Assembly (NCBI RefSeq): GCF_004298145.1
Contig: NZ_SCRH01000039.1
Coordinates: 121,360 to 185,359 of the forward strand
From: Mycobacterium sp.
GTDB taxonomy: Bacteria; Actinomycetota; Actinomycetes; Mycobacteriales; Mycobacteriaceae
DNA: 64,000 nt
Direction: 5' to 3'
Under the pieces are notes generated by a model. The model had not been told where the DNA came from and did not search any database. It saw only the letters and a program-made list of their open reading frames with translations. Positions 6,598 through 16,669 of the stretch are shown here, one piece after another (position 1 is the stretch's first letter; every line of letters begins with the position of its first letter). The translations under genes and the position numbers were made by a program.

Positions 6598-8775
6598 ATG
6601 CAGACCCTGACACGTTCTCCTTCACCGGTAGCCGCCGCCCATCCGGGCACTGCGGGGGCCCGTACAAAGGCGGCGCGGGGGTTCTATCGCTACGACCTCG
6701 ACGGCTTGCGTGGCATCGCGATCGCGCTGGTCGCCGTGTTCCACGTCTGGTTCGGCCGGGTCTCCGGCGGCGTCGACGTGTTCTTGGCGCTGTCCGGATT
6801 CTTCTTCGGCGGCAAGATCATTCGCGCCGCGTTGAACCCGGCGGTCACCCTGTCGCCGGTGGCCGAGGTGATCCGGCTCGTCCGTCGCCTCGTTCCGGCC
6901 TTGGTCGTCGTGCTGGCGGGTTGCGCGATGCTCACCATCCTGGTTCAGCCGGAGACCCGCTGGGAGACCTTCGCCGACCAAAGCCTGGCCAGCCTCGGCT
7001 ATTACCAGAACTGGGAGTTGGCCAACACCGCCTCCGACTACCTGCGGGCGGGCGAGGCCGTCAGCCCGCTGCAGCACATCTGGTCGATGTCGGTGCAGGG
7101 CCAGTTCTACGTCAGCTTCCTGGTGCTGATCGCCGGCCTGGCCTACCTGTTCGGGCGCGCGCCGGACACCCGGCTGCGGACCCTGTTCGTGGTGGCGCTG
7201 AGCGCCTTGACGGTGGCGTCGTTCGTCTACGCGATCATCGCGCATCAGGAGAACCAGACGGCCGCCTATTACGACAGCTTCGCCCGGGGATGGGAGTTGT
7301 TGCTGGGCGCGCTGGTCGGCGCGCTGGTCCCGCGCGTCCGCTGGCCCATGTGGTTGCGCACGGTGCTGGCGACGGTCGCGCTGGGCGCGGTGCTGTCCTG
7401 CGGGGCACTGATCGACGGCGTACGGGCGTTCCCGGGCCCGTGGGCCCTGGTGCCGGTCGGCGCCGCCATGCTGATGATCCTCGTCGGCGCCGGCCTGACG
7501 GGCGATCGTGGCGCCGCTGGCCGGTTGCCGCTGCCGAATCGGCTGCTGGCGACGCGCCCGCTGGTCGAGCTGGGCGCCATGGCGTATTCGCTCTACCTCT
7601 GGCACTGGCCGCTGCTGATCTTCTGGCTGTCCTACACCGGCCACAAGCACGCCACGTTCATCGAAGGCGCGGTGTTGCTGCTGGTTTCCGGTGCGCTGGC
7701 CTATCTGACCAACCGGCTCGTCGAGGACCCGCTGCGCTACCGCGCATCCTCGAAACCGGCGCCCCGGCCGACGGCGCCGACGACCGCGTGGCTGACCCGC
7801 CTGCCGAAGCCGACGCTGGTGCTGGGATCGGCGGTCGTGCTGCTGGGCGTGACCCTGACCGCAACCTCGTTCACGTGGCGTCAGCACGTCACGGTGTTGC
7901 GGGCGGCCGGCAAGGAGCTCAGCGTCCTCAACCCGCAGGACTACCCGGGCGCGCGGGCCCTGACCGAACACGTGCGCGTGCCGGCGTTGCCGATGCGGCC
8001 CACCGTCCTGGAGGTCAAGCAAGACCTGCCCGCCTCGACCAAGGACGGCTGCATCAGCGACTTCGTCAACCCGGCGGTGGTCAACTGCACCTACGGCGAT
8101 CCGGCCGCCGAGCGGACGATCGCGCTGGCCGGTGGGTCGCATGCCGAGCACTGGCTGCCCGCGCTGGACATTCTGGGCAGCCTGCATCACTTCAAGGTCG
8201 TGACCTATCTCAAAATGGGCTGCCCACTGTCGACCGAGCAGGTCCCGCTGATCATGGGCAACAACGCCCCCTATCCGCAGTGCCGCGAGTGGGTGCAGGA
8301 GACGATGACCAAACTGGTCACCGACCGGCCCGACTACGTCTTCACCACCACCACCCGGCCGTGGAACATCAAGACCGGCGACGTGATGCCCGCCACCTAT
8401 ATCGGGATCTGGCAAACGTTGTCCGACAACAACATTCCCATCCTCGGGATGCGAGACAGCCCGTGGCTGGTGAAGAACGGCCAGCCGTTCGACCCGGCGG
8501 ACTGCCTGGCCAAACGGGGCGCCACCCCGCAGTCGTGCGCGATCAAGCGGTCCGACCTGCTCTCCGACCGCAACCAGACACTCGACTTCGTCACCGAGTT
8601 CCCCCAGCTCAAGGTGCTCGACATGTCGGACGCGATCTGCCGCGCCGACGTCTGTCGACCGGTCGAGGGGAACATCCTGGTCTATCACGGTGCCCATCAC
8701 CTGGCCCCCACGTACGTGCGGACCATGGCACCCGAACTGGGCCGCCAGATCGCCGAGAACACCGGCTGGTGGTGA
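6598..8775 (+). CDS. Acyltransferase 3 (OafA/YrhL-like) membrane protein with C-terminal SGNH-like domain (Rv1565c-like)
   Basis: A 725-residue integral membrane protein that probably O-acylates a cell-envelope sugar or lipid; the acceptor is unknown. Residues about 30-400 are an acyltransferase-3 domain with about ten membrane helices. It carries the usual N-terminal signature DLDGLRGIAI...FHVW with the key His at residue 49. Residues about 440-725 resemble the extracytoplasmic SGNH domain of OafA proteins, but the motifs are degenerate: GGSHAEHW (about 510) instead of GDSH, and YHGAHHL near the end with no Asp three residues before the final His. This suggests an altered or inactive esterase-like domain. 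Position next to ripD and the tre operon and the size match Rv1565c. Confidence 0.88.
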   Translation: MQTLTRSPSPVAAAHPGTAGARTKAARGFYRYDLDGLRGIAIALVAVFHVWFGRVSGGVDVFLALSGFFFGGKIIRAALNPAVTLSPVAEVIRLVRRLVPALVVVLAGCAMLTILVQPETRWETFADQSLASLGYYQNWELANTASDYLRAGEAVSPLQHIWSMSVQGQFYVSFLVLIAGLAYLFGRAPDTRLRTLFVVALSALTVASFVYAIIAHQENQTAAYYDSFARGWELLLGALVGALVPRVRWPMWLRTVLATVALGAVLSCGALIDGVRAFPGPWALVPVGAAMLMILVGAGLTGDRGAAGRLPLPNRLLATRPLVELGAMAYSLYLWHWPLLIFWLSYTGHKHATFIEGAVLLLVSGALAYLTNRLVEDPLRYRASSKPAPRPTAPTTAWLTRLPKPTLVLGSAVVLLGVTLTATSFTWRQHVTVLRAAGKELSVLNPQDYPGARALTEHVRVPALPMRPTVLEVKQDLPASTKDGCISDFVNPAVVNCTYGDPAAERTIALAGGSHAEHWLPALDILGSLHHFKVVTYLKMGCPLSTEQVPLIMGNNAPYPQCREWVQETMTKLVTDRPDYVFTTTTRPWNIKTGDVMPATYIGIWQTLSDNNIPILGMRDSPWLVKNGQPFDPADCLAKRGATPQSCAIKRSDLLSDRNQTLDFVTEFPQLKVLDMSDAICRADVCRPVEGNILVYHGAHHLAPTYVRTMAPELGRQIAENTGWW

Positions 8776-8835
8776 GCCGCTTCGCGGACAGCCGTCACGT
8801 TCGTGAGCGCCCTGCGGCGCGGATAAGGTCGAAAG

Positions 8836-11037
8836 GTGCCAACCAACAATCCCGCTTCAGAGTCAGGCGGTAATCGACAACCCAAACTCGCGACCGTCTG
8901 GCCGGGAAACCCTTATCCGCTCGGAGCGTCGTACGACGGCGCCGGGACCAACTTCTCCCTGTTCTCCGAAATCGCCGAAAAAGTCGAGCTGTGCCTGGTC
9001 GACCACCGGGGCGACGAGTCACGGATTCCCTTGGAGGAGGTGGACGGATACGTCTGGCACGCCTATCTGCCCAACATCAACCCAGGCCAGCGCTACGGGT
9101 TTCGCGTCTGCGGCCCCTTCGACCCGGCGGCGGGTCACCGGTGCGACCCCAGCAAGCTGTTGCTCGACCCGTACGGCAAGGCTTTTCACGGCGATTTCAC
9201 GTTCGGCCAGGCGCTGTTCTCCTACGACCTGAAGGCCGTCGATCCGGCGGGCCCCAACGCCGACGGGGCCGACCCCGGGACTCCCCCCATGATCGACTCG
9301 CTGGGCCACACCATGACCAGCGTGGTGAGCAACCCGTTCTTCGACTGGGGATCCGACCGGGCCCCGCTGACTCCGTATCACGAAACGGTCATCTACGAGG
9401 CGCATGTCAAGGGCATGACCCAGAACCACCCCAGCGTGCCCGAGGAGCTCCGGGGGACCTATGCCGGCCTGGCCCACCCGGCGATCATCGACCATCTCAA
9501 GTCACTGAGCGTCACCGCCATCGAGCTGATGCCGGTCCACCAGTTCATGCACGACTCGCGACTGCTGGACCTGGGGTTGCGAAATTACTGGGGTTACAAC
9601 ACATTCGGGTTCTTCGCCCCGCATAACCAATACGCGGCCAACCGCAACTCGAGCGTCGCCGAGTTCAAGTCGATGGTGCGCAGCTTCCACGAGGCGGGCA
9701 TCGAGGTGATCCTCGACGTGGTGTACAACCACACCGCCGAGGGCAACCACCTCGGCCCGACCATCAACTTCCGCGGCATCGACAACGCCGCGTACTACCG
9801 GCTCGTCGACACCGACCTGCGGTTGTACAAGGACTACACCGGCACCGGCAACAGCCTCAACCCACGCCACCCGCACGTGCTGCAGCTGATCATGGACTCG
9901 CTGCGCTACTGGGTCTCCGAGATGCACGTGGACGGATTCCGCTTCGACCTGGCCGCCACGCTGGCCCGCGAACTGCACGACGTCGACCGATTGAGCGCGT
10001 TCTTCGATCTGGTGCAGCAGGATCCGATCGTCAGCCAGGTCAAATTGATCGCCGAACCGTGGGATGTCGGCGAGGGCGGTTATCAGGTCGGAAATTTCCC
10101 GGGTTTGTGGACCGAATGGAACGGGAAGTATCGCGATACTGTGCGCGATTACTGGCGGGGTGAGCCCGCAACCCTGGGTGAGTTCGCCTCCCGGCTGACG
10201 GGGTCGTCGGACCTGTACGAGGCGACCGGCCGGCGCCCCAGCGCCAGCATCAACTTCGTCACCGCGCACGACGGGTTCACGCTGAACGACCTGGTGTCCT
10301 ACAACGAAAAGCACAACATGGCCAACGGGGAGAACAACCGGGACGGGGAGAGCCACAACCGATCGTGGAACTGCGGCGTCGAAGGCCCCACCGACGACCC
10401 CGACATCACCGAGCTGCGCCGCCGCCAGATGCGCAACTTCTGGGCGACCCTGATGCTCAGCCAGGGCACGCCGATGATCGCCCACGGCGACGAGCTGGGC
10501 CGCACCCAGAACGGCAACAACAACGTCTACTGCCAGGACTCCGAATTGTCTTGGATGGACTGGTCTTTGGTCGACAAGAACTCGGATCTTCTGGCGTTCG
10601 CGCGCAGGGTGACCACCCTGCGCAAGAAACATCCGGCATTTCGCCGGCGGCGCTTCTTCGAGGGCGAGCCGATCCGGACCGGCGACGAGGTCCGCGATAT
10701 CGCCTGGCTGAACCCGAGTAGCCGGGAGATGACGCACGAGGATTGGGGCGAAAGTTTCCACAAGTGCGTGGCCGTCTTTCTCAACGGTGACGCCATCACC
10801 GCGCCCAATGCCCGCGGGGAGCGGGTGGTCGACGACTCATTCCTGTTGTGCTTCAACGCCGGCGACCAACCGGTGGAGTTCTCGATGCCGCCCGACGACT
10901 ATGCCCAGGAGTGGACGGTGGAGCTGGACACCAACGAAGCGGTGGGCCTCAGGGAGGGAGCCGATCAGGTGGTGACCGCCGAAGAGAAGGTGTCGCTGCC
11001 CTCACGCTCGCTGATCGTCTTGCGTAAGACTTTGTGA
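8836..11037 (+). CDS. treX: Glycogen debranching enzyme (maltodextrin 6-glucosidase type)
   Basis: TreX/GlgX hydrolyses alpha-1,6 branches of glycogen and feeds linear malto-oligosaccharides to TreY-TreZ. The 733-residue GH13 protein has an N-terminal carbohydrate-binding domain, then the (beta/alpha)8 barrel: VILDVVYNHTAEGN near 293-306, the nucleophile Asp371 in HVDGFRFDLA, the acid Glu407 in LIAEPWDVG, and Asp479 in TAHDGF. The start is GTG at 8836 with GAAAGG just upstream. The stop is three bases before the treY ATG. First gene of a three-gene operon. Confidence 0.96.
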   Translation: MPTNNPASESGGNRQPKLATVWPGNPYPLGASYDGAGTNFSLFSEIAEKVELCLVDHRGDESRIPLEEVDGYVWHAYLPNINPGQRYGFRVCGPFDPAAGHRCDPSKLLLDPYGKAFHGDFTFGQALFSYDLKAVDPAGPNADGADPGTPPMIDSLGHTMTSVVSNPFFDWGSDRAPLTPYHETVIYEAHVKGMTQNHPSVPEELRGTYAGLAHPAIIDHLKSLSVTAIELMPVHQFMHDSRLLDLGLRNYWGYNTFGFFAPHNQYAANRNSSVAEFKSMVRSFHEAGIEVILDVVYNHTAEGNHLGPTINFRGIDNAAYYRLVDTDLRLYKDYTGTGNSLNPRHPHVLQLIMDSLRYWVSEMHVDGFRFDLAATLARELHDVDRLSAFFDLVQQDPIVSQVKLIAEPWDVGEGGYQVGNFPGLWTEWNGKYRDTVRDYWRGEPATLGEFASRLTGSSDLYEATGRRPSASINFVTAHDGFTLNDLVSYNEKHNMANGENNRDGESHNRSWNCGVEGPTDDPDITELRRRQMRNFWATLMLSQGTPMIAHGDELGRTQNGNNNVYCQDSELSWMDWSLVDKNSDLLAFARRVTTLRKKHPAFRRRRFFEGEPIRTGDEVRDIAWLNPSSREMTHEDWGESFHKCVAVFLNGDAITAPNARGERVVDDSFLLCFNAGDQPVEFSMPPDDYAQEWTVELDTNEAVGLREGADQVVTAEEKVSLPSRSLIVLRKTL

Positions 11038-11040
11038 CGC

Positions 11041-13341
11041 ATGGATTTACCCATCCTGTCCACCTACCGGCTGCAGCTGCGTGGTGAAAAGAGTGGGTTC
11101 GCGTTCACCTTCGCCGACGCGGAAAACCTGGTGGACTACCTGGACGACCTCGGGGTGACGCACCTGTACCTGTCCCCGATCATGACCGCGACCGCCGGGT
11201 CGAGCCACGGCTACGACGTCACCGACCCCACGACGGTGTCCCCCGAGCTGGGCGGCCGTGACGGCCTGGCCCGGCTGTCGGCGGCGGCCCGGGCGCGTGG
11301 CCTCGGCATCGTCGTCGATATCGTGCCCAACCACGTCGGAATCGACCAGCCCGGGCAGAACCCGTGGTGGTGGGACGTCTTGCGGAATGGCCGTTCTTCG
11401 CCCTACGCAACGTTTTTCGACATCGACTGGGACCTCGACCCCGACGGCCGCATCGTGCTGCCGGTGCTGGGCTCCGACGACGACGCCGCCGACCTCACCG
11501 TCGACGGGGACCTGTTGCGCCTGGGCGGTCTGGCGCTACCGATAGCGCCCGGCACGGCCGGGGGCACCGGCCCCGAGGTGCACGACCGCCAGCACTACCG
11601 GCTGGTGGGCTGGAAAACCGGCGTGTGCGGCTACCGCCGGTTCTTCTCGATCACCTCGCTGGCGGGGCTGCGCCAGGAAGATCGCGCGGTCTTCGACGCC
11701 ACCCACGCCGAGGTCGCGCGCTGGTTCGCCGAGGGCCTCGTCGACGGCGTGCGCATCGACCACCCCGACGGCCTGTCCGATCCGTGCGGGTATCTGGCGT
11801 GGCTGCGTGAATTGGTCGGCCCGTCGGCCTGGATCGTGATCGAGAAAATCCTGGCCGTCGACGAGGCGCTCGAGCCCACCCTGCCGGTCGACGGCACCAC
11901 CGGCTACGACGTGCTACGCGAAATCGGCGGCGTCTTCCTGGATCCGCTGGGCGCCCCGGCGCTGACGGCGCTGGTGGAGTCCTCCGGTATGGACTATCAG
12001 GGGCTGCCGGACATGCTGGCCGACCTCAAGATCCGTTCGGCCACCGACACGTTGGCAAGTGAGGCGGGCAGGCTTCGCCGCAGCATCGCCGCCGCCGCCG
12101 GGACCGATCACCCGCTGCTTCCGCAGGCGGTGGCCGCGCTGCTCACCCACGTCGGGGTCTACCGCAGCGACTACCCCGGCCTGGTCGCGCTGCTGCCCAC
12201 GGCGCTGGCCGAAACAGAGTCGACCGCACCGGAATTGGGACCGGCGCTGCAGGTGCTGGCCGCGGCACTGGCCGGCGGCGGTGAGCCGGCCACCCGGCTG
12301 CAGCAGCTCTGCGGGGCCGTCACCGCCAAGGCAAGCGAGGACTGCCTGTTCTACCGCGACGCCCGGCTGGTGTCGCTGAACGAGGTGGGCAGCGAGCCGC
12401 ACCGCTTCGGTGTCGGCGCGGCCGAGTTTCATCACCGCGCCGCCACCCGCGCCCGGTTGTGGCCGCAGACCATGACGACGCTGACCACCCATGACACCAA
12501 GCGCGGCGAGGACGTGCGCGCCCGGATTTCGGTGCTGTCCCAGGTGCCGTCGCTGTGGGCCGAGTTCGTCGCCCGCTGGGAGATCGCCGCCCCCTCCCCC
12601 GACCCGGCGACCGGACGATTCCTGTGGCAGAACATCTTCGGCGTATGGCCGGTCAGCGGTGAGGTCACCGGCGAGCTGCGCGACCGGCTGCACGGCTACG
12701 CTGAGAAGGCCATCCGCGAGGCGGCCTGGCACACCTCGTGGAACGACCCGGACGCGGAGTTCGAGGATGCGGTACACCGCTGGCTGGACGCGGTGCTCGA
12801 CGGCCCGGTGGCCGGCCAGCTGACCGAGCTTGTCGCACAACTCAATCCGCACGCCGCGAGCGACGCGCTGGGCCAGAAGCTGCTGGCGCTCACCGCGCCC
12901 GGGATACCGGACGTCTACCAGGGCACCGAGCTGTGGGACGACAGCCTGGTCGACCCCGACAATCGCCGCCCCGTCGATTACGCGGCCCGGCGCGCCGCCC
13001 TGCGGGCGCTCGAGCACCCGAAAATCCGGGTGGTCACCACCGGGCTTCGCGTGCGGCGCGCCCATCCGGACGCCTTCCTGCGGGGGGGTTACGCCCCGGT
13101 GCTCGCCGACGGCGATGCCGCCGATCACGTGCTCGCCTTCCGCCGGGGCGAGGACATCGTGGTCGCGGTGACCCGCTGGACCGTACGGCTCGCCGAAACC
13201 GGCTGGGGCAATACCGTGTTGCCGCTGCCCGACGGCACCTGGAAGGACACGCTCACCGGGGCCGTCGCGGACGGACCCACCTCGGCGGCCCAATTGTTCG
13301 CCGAGCTGCCCGTCGTGCTGCTGGAGCGCCATCATGACTGA
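11041..13341 (+). CDS. treY: Maltooligosyl trehalose synthase
   Basis: TreY rearranges the terminal alpha-1,4 bond of maltodextrins to alpha,alpha-1,1, leaving a maltooligosyl trehalose for TreZ. The 766-residue protein starts STYRLQLRGEKSGF, typical for the family, with SSHGYDVTDPT near 57, a long family-specific insert, the GH13 nucleophile Asp240 in GVRIDHPDGL, the acid Glu268 in WIVIEKIL, and the third carboxylate in TTHDTKRGEDVRAR near residue 484. It begins three bases after treX and overlaps treZ by eight bases, so the three are coupled. Confidence 0.97.
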   Translation: MDLPILSTYRLQLRGEKSGFAFTFADAENLVDYLDDLGVTHLYLSPIMTATAGSSHGYDVTDPTTVSPELGGRDGLARLSAAARARGLGIVVDIVPNHVGIDQPGQNPWWWDVLRNGRSSPYATFFDIDWDLDPDGRIVLPVLGSDDDAADLTVDGDLLRLGGLALPIAPGTAGGTGPEVHDRQHYRLVGWKTGVCGYRRFFSITSLAGLRQEDRAVFDATHAEVARWFAEGLVDGVRIDHPDGLSDPCGYLAWLRELVGPSAWIVIEKILAVDEALEPTLPVDGTTGYDVLREIGGVFLDPLGAPALTALVESSGMDYQGLPDMLADLKIRSATDTLASEAGRLRRSIAAAAGTDHPLLPQAVAALLTHVGVYRSDYPGLVALLPTALAETESTAPELGPALQVLAAALAGGGEPATRLQQLCGAVTAKASEDCLFYRDARLVSLNEVGSEPHRFGVGAAEFHHRAATRARLWPQTMTTLTTHDTKRGEDVRARISVLSQVPSLWAEFVARWEIAAPSPDPATGRFLWQNIFGVWPVSGEVTGELRDRLHGYAEKAIREAAWHTSWNDPDAEFEDAVHRWLDAVLDGPVAGQLTELVAQLNPHAASDALGQKLLALTAPGIPDVYQGTELWDDSLVDPDNRRPVDYAARRAALRALEHPKIRVVTTGLRVRRAHPDAFLRGGYAPVLADGDAADHVLAFRRGEDIVVAVTRWTVRLAETGWGNTVLPLPDGTWKDTLTGAVADGPTSAAQLFAELPVVLLERHHD

Positions 13342-15094
13342 CTTCGCGGTCTGGGCACCCAAACCCGAGCTGGTGCGGCTCGACGTCAACGGCCGCGTGC
13401 ACGCGATGACGCGCTCGGCGGACGGCTACTGGCATGCGACCGTGGACACCGCGCCGGACGCCCGTTACGGATACCTGCTCGACGACGACCCCACCGTGTT
13501 GCCCGACCCGCGTTCGCCCCGCCAACCCGATGGCGTGCACGCCCGCTCGCAGCTGTGGGATCCGGCCGGCGCGACGTGGACCGACACCGGGTGGGCCGGG
13601 CGGACGGTCGAAGGCGCGGTGATCTACGAGCTACACCTGGGCACGTTCACCATCGCCGGAACCCTCGACTCCGCCCTCGAAAAGCTGGACTATCTGGTGG
13701 ATCTCGGCGTCGACTTCGTCGAGCTGATGCCGGTGAATTCCTTTGCCGGCAGCCACGGTTGGGGTTACGACGGGGTGCTGTGGTACAGCGTGCACGAACC
13801 GTACGGCGGTCCCGACGCGCTGGTGCGCTTCGTCGACGCCTGCCACGCAAAGGGTTTGGGGGTGCTGATCGACGCGGTGTTCAACCACCTCGGCCCGTCG
13901 GGCAACTACCTGCCGCGGTTCGGCCCGTATCTGTCCTCGGCGAGCAACCCGTGGGGTGAGGGCATCAACATCGCCGACGCCGACTCCGACGAGGTCCGCC
14001 GCTACATCATCGGCTGCGCGCTGCGCTGGATGCGCGATTTTCATGCCGACGGCCTGCGGCTGGATGCCGTCCACGCGCTGGTGGACACCACCGCCATCCA
14101 TATTCTCGAGGAGCTCGCCACCGAAACAGATTGGCTGGCACAGCAGTTGGGACGACCGCTGTCGCTGATCGCCGAGAGCGACCTCAATGACCCGCGACTG
14201 ATCACCCCCCGCGGCCGCGGTGGCTACGGCCTGACCGCGCAATGGGCCGACGACATTCATCACGCCATCCACACCGCGGTGTCCGGCGAGCGCCAGGGCT
14301 ACTACGCCGACTTCGGCAGCCTGGCCGCCCTCGCGCACACGCTGCGCCACGGCTTTTATCACGCCGCGACGTATTCGTCGTTCCGGCGTCGCCGCCACGG
14401 CCGGCCGCTGGACACGACCGAGGAGTCCGGCATCCCGGCCACCCGTCTGGTCGCGTACACCTGCACCCACGATCAGGTCGGCAACCGCGCCCTGGGGGAT
14501 CGCCCGTCGCAGAATCTGACCGGCGGGCAGCTGGCCATCAAGGCGGCCCTGACACTCGGATCGCCCTACACCACCATGCTTTTCATGGGTGAGGAATACG
14601 CGGCCTCCACCCCGTTCCAGTTCTTCAGCTCCCATCCCGAACCGGAGCTGGCCCGGGCCACCGCCGAAGGGCGCAAGGCCGAGTTCGCCGAACACGGCTG
14701 GGACGCCGCAAAGAAAGGGGAGATCCCCGACCCGCAGGACCCCGCGACGTTCGCGCGCTCCAAGCTGAACTGGGACGAGGCCGCAACCGGTGAGCACGCC
14801 CGCCTGCGGCGCCTGTATCGCGAACTGATCGCGTTGCGGCGCAACCACCCGGACCTCGCCGATCCCTGGCTGGAGCACCTCACGGTCGATTACGACGAGG
14901 ACCAGGCCTGGATCGCCGTGTCGCGCGGGGGGCTGCGCATCGTGTGCAACCTGGGCGCCGGGCAGGTCAGAGTGCCGGTCGGCGGTGACGTGGTGCTGTC
15001 CTGGGGGGAGCCGGCAGTCGATGCCGACGGCATTGTGCTGCAAGGTCATTCGTTCGCCATCCTGGCGGCGCCCGAGGGGCCTGTGGATAACTGA
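13334..15094 (+). CDS. treZ: Malto-oligosyltrehalose trehalohydrolase
   Basis: TreZ releases free trehalose from maltooligosyl trehalose, completing the glycogen-to-trehalose (OtsAB-independent) route. The 586-residue protein has an N-terminal beta-sandwich (FAVWAPKPELVRLDVNG), the barrel with IYELHLGTFT, nucleophile Asp244 in HADGLRLDAVHAL, acid Glu281 in LIAESDLNDP and YTCTHDQVGNRA near 375. The ATG lies inside the treY end (ATGACTGA, 8-bp overlap). Free trehalose is a precursor of mycobacterial trehalose mycolates, so this operon connects storage glucan with the envelope. Confidence 0.97.
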   Translation: MTDFAVWAPKPELVRLDVNGRVHAMTRSADGYWHATVDTAPDARYGYLLDDDPTVLPDPRSPRQPDGVHARSQLWDPAGATWTDTGWAGRTVEGAVIYELHLGTFTIAGTLDSALEKLDYLVDLGVDFVELMPVNSFAGSHGWGYDGVLWYSVHEPYGGPDALVRFVDACHAKGLGVLIDAVFNHLGPSGNYLPRFGPYLSSASNPWGEGINIADADSDEVRRYIIGCALRWMRDFHADGLRLDAVHALVDTTAIHILEELATETDWLAQQLGRPLSLIAESDLNDPRLITPRGRGGYGLTAQWADDIHHAIHTAVSGERQGYYADFGSLAALAHTLRHGFYHAATYSSFRRRRHGRPLDTTEESGIPATRLVAYTCTHDQVGNRALGDRPSQNLTGGQLAIKAALTLGSPYTTMLFMGEEYAASTPFQFFSSHPEPELARATAEGRKAEFAEHGWDAAKKGEIPDPQDPATFARSKLNWDEAATGEHARLRRLYRELIALRRNHPDLADPWLEHLTVDYDEDQAWIAVSRGGLRIVCNLGAGQVRVPVGGDVVLSWGEPAVDADGIVLQGHSFAILAAPEGPVDN

Positions 15095-15131
15095 TTGGCG
15101 GCCGCGTGGGGTGACCCCCGATGATGCGGCC

Positions 15132-15311
15132 ATGAGTCATTCTGAATTCGGTCACAAACTGCGACGGATCTGCCGGCACGGGCCGGCTCGCCGCACCAGC
15201 AAGATCAACCCGGCGCCGGCCCGGCGCACCGTGCGCCACGACATGCCGCCGAACGCCACCATCGAGCTGTTGTGGACCGGCCCCGGGCCCGGTGACGACG
15301 ACGACGTGTGA
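15132..15311 (+). CDS. Possible small ORF of 59 codons after treZ
   Basis: An ATG-initiated frame with a very basic first half (Arg/Lys/His-rich) and an acidic end (GPGPGDDDDV). It lies in the otherwise empty gap between treZ and the convergent MocR gene. It has no clear Shine-Dalgarno site and no family I recognise. It could be chance coding in GC-rich DNA. I list it only because it fills the gap in one piece. Confidence 0.22.
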   Translation: MSHSEFGHKLRRICRHGPARRTSKINPAPARRTVRHDMPPNATIELLWTGPGPGDDDDV

Positions 15312-15318
15312 CCCGCGG

Positions 15319-16647
15319 CTACACGATGGGCCGGCCGGCGGGGCGCACCGCCCGGGCCACCGCGTCGGCGAGTGGATCGATCTCGTCGGCGGCCAGGTCG
15401 GAGATCGTGATGCGGATGCCGGCCGGCGTCTGCATCCGGAACCGGGCGCCCGGCGCCGCGGCCCAGCCCGCGCCCAGCAGTCGCGAAATCGCGACCGCCT
15501 CGTCGGGAACCGGAACCCACACGTTGAGCCCGGAAAGCCCGTGGGCGTAAAGACCGCGCTCGGCCAGGGCGCCGCACAGCGTCGAACGCCTGCCCGCGTA
15601 GCGCCGCTCGGCGCTCGCGACCAGCTCCGATGCCGCATCGTCGGACCACAAACCGACGGCCAGCCGCTGCAGGAAATGGCTCACCCAGCCCGGTCCGAGC
15701 CGCAGGCGGCCGTGCACGCGCTCGACGGTCCGATGATCGCCCGCCAGGACCGCCACGCGCAGGTCGGGGCCGTAGGCCTTGGACGCCGAGCGGACGAACG
15801 CCCAGTGGTTGGTGCAGCCGGCCAAGGTGTGCAGCGGCGCGCCGGCGATGCCTGCGCAGTGATCGTCTTCGACCAGCAGCACGTCGTCGGCCCGGCGGGC
15901 CAACTCCGCACGCAGGCTATCGGCGCGATCCGCCGATAGCGCGGCGCCGGTCGGGTTCTGCGCGCGGTTGGTCAGGACCAGCGCGCGCACGCCGCGCCCC
16001 AACGCCCGGGCCAGGTCGGCGGCCAACGGCCCGTCGTCGTCAACCCGCACCGGTTCGGCCGAAAGCCCCAGGGCGGCAAGAAGGTCGAGCAGATTGGCCC
16101 AGCCCGGGTCCTCGATGGCGACTCGATCACCGGGACGCAGATGCGCGGTGAGTGCGCGCTCGATGCCGTCCAGCGCACCGCTGGTCACCGCCAGGTGATC
16201 GGCGGGAACCCCGTCGGCGGACAGCGCCTGGCGGGCGAACTCCCCCAGCGCCGGCGAGATGGCCGGCTCGCCGTAGAGCACCGGGCGGGCGGGTACGGGA
16301 CCGGGCAGGGGGACGCCCGCGACGGGCAGCAGGGCCGGGTTCGGGTTGCCCGTCGACAGGTCGCGCACGCCGGCGGGGACATCGAGCCCGAGCAGCGAAC
16401 GCGCGGTGGTCGCCGGGCGATGTCGCACCCGGGTGCCGCGGCGGCCGGCGGTCTCGACGGCCCCGCGGTCGCGCAGCAGGCGGTAGGCCGCGGCGGCGGT
16501 GTTGGCGTTCACGCCGAGATGCGTGGCGAGCTCGCGGACCGGCGGTAGCGCGTCGCCGGGCGCCAGGGAGCCGGCCGAGATCGCCGCTTCGATGCTGGCG
16601 GCTATGGAATCCGCACCGCTTCCGGTTATGCTCGTTTGTACTGGCAC
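15319..16647 (-). CDS. MocR-type GntR-family transcriptional regulator with aminotransferase-like domain
   Basis: A 442-residue regulator. Residues about 8-75 form a GntR winged helix (SIAASIEAAISAGSLAPGDALPPVRELATHLGVNANTAAAAYR... pattern). The rest is a fold-type I aminotransferase domain with the PLP lysine in the SASKAYGPDLR motif. MocR proteins such as PdxR sense PLP or amino acid-PLP adducts and often control the neighbouring divergent gene. That is what the layout suggests here: a PNPOx-like flavin protein starts 40 bp away, and the gap contains a direct repeat (16638-16669). The start is a GTG at 16647 inside the first repeat unit, which would favour autoregulation. The effector is an inference. 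Confidence 0.88.
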   Translation of the reverse strand: MPVQTSITGSGADSIAASIEAAISAGSLAPGDALPPVRELATHLGVNANTAAAAYRLLRDRGAVETAGRRGTRVRHRPATTARSLLGLDVPAGVRDLSTGNPNPALLPVAGVPLPGPVPARPVLYGEPAISPALGEFARQALSADGVPADHLAVTSGALDGIERALTAHLRPGDRVAIEDPGWANLLDLLAALGLSAEPVRVDDDGPLAADLARALGRGVRALVLTNRAQNPTGAALSADRADSLRAELARRADDVLLVEDDHCAGIAGAPLHTLAGCTNHWAFVRSASKAYGPDLRVAVLAGDHRTVERVHGRLRLGPGWVSHFLQRLAVGLWSDDAASELVASAERRYAGRRSTLCGALAERGLYAHGLSGLNVWVPVPDEAVAISRLLGAGWAAAPGARFRMQTPAGIRITISDLAADEIDPLADAVARAVRPAGRPIV

Positions 16648-16669
16648 ACAACATATTATGTACTAGAAC
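16638..16669. promoter_or_regulatory. Direct-repeat operator candidate for the MocR regulator
   Basis: GTACTGGCAC (16638-16647) and GTACTAGAAC (16660-16669) match in 8 of 10 positions and repeat with a 22-bp period, two helical turns. MocR regulators characteristically bind direct repeats in the divergent promoter region. An AT-rich CATATTATG between the units may carry -10 sequences. Confidence 0.5.
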
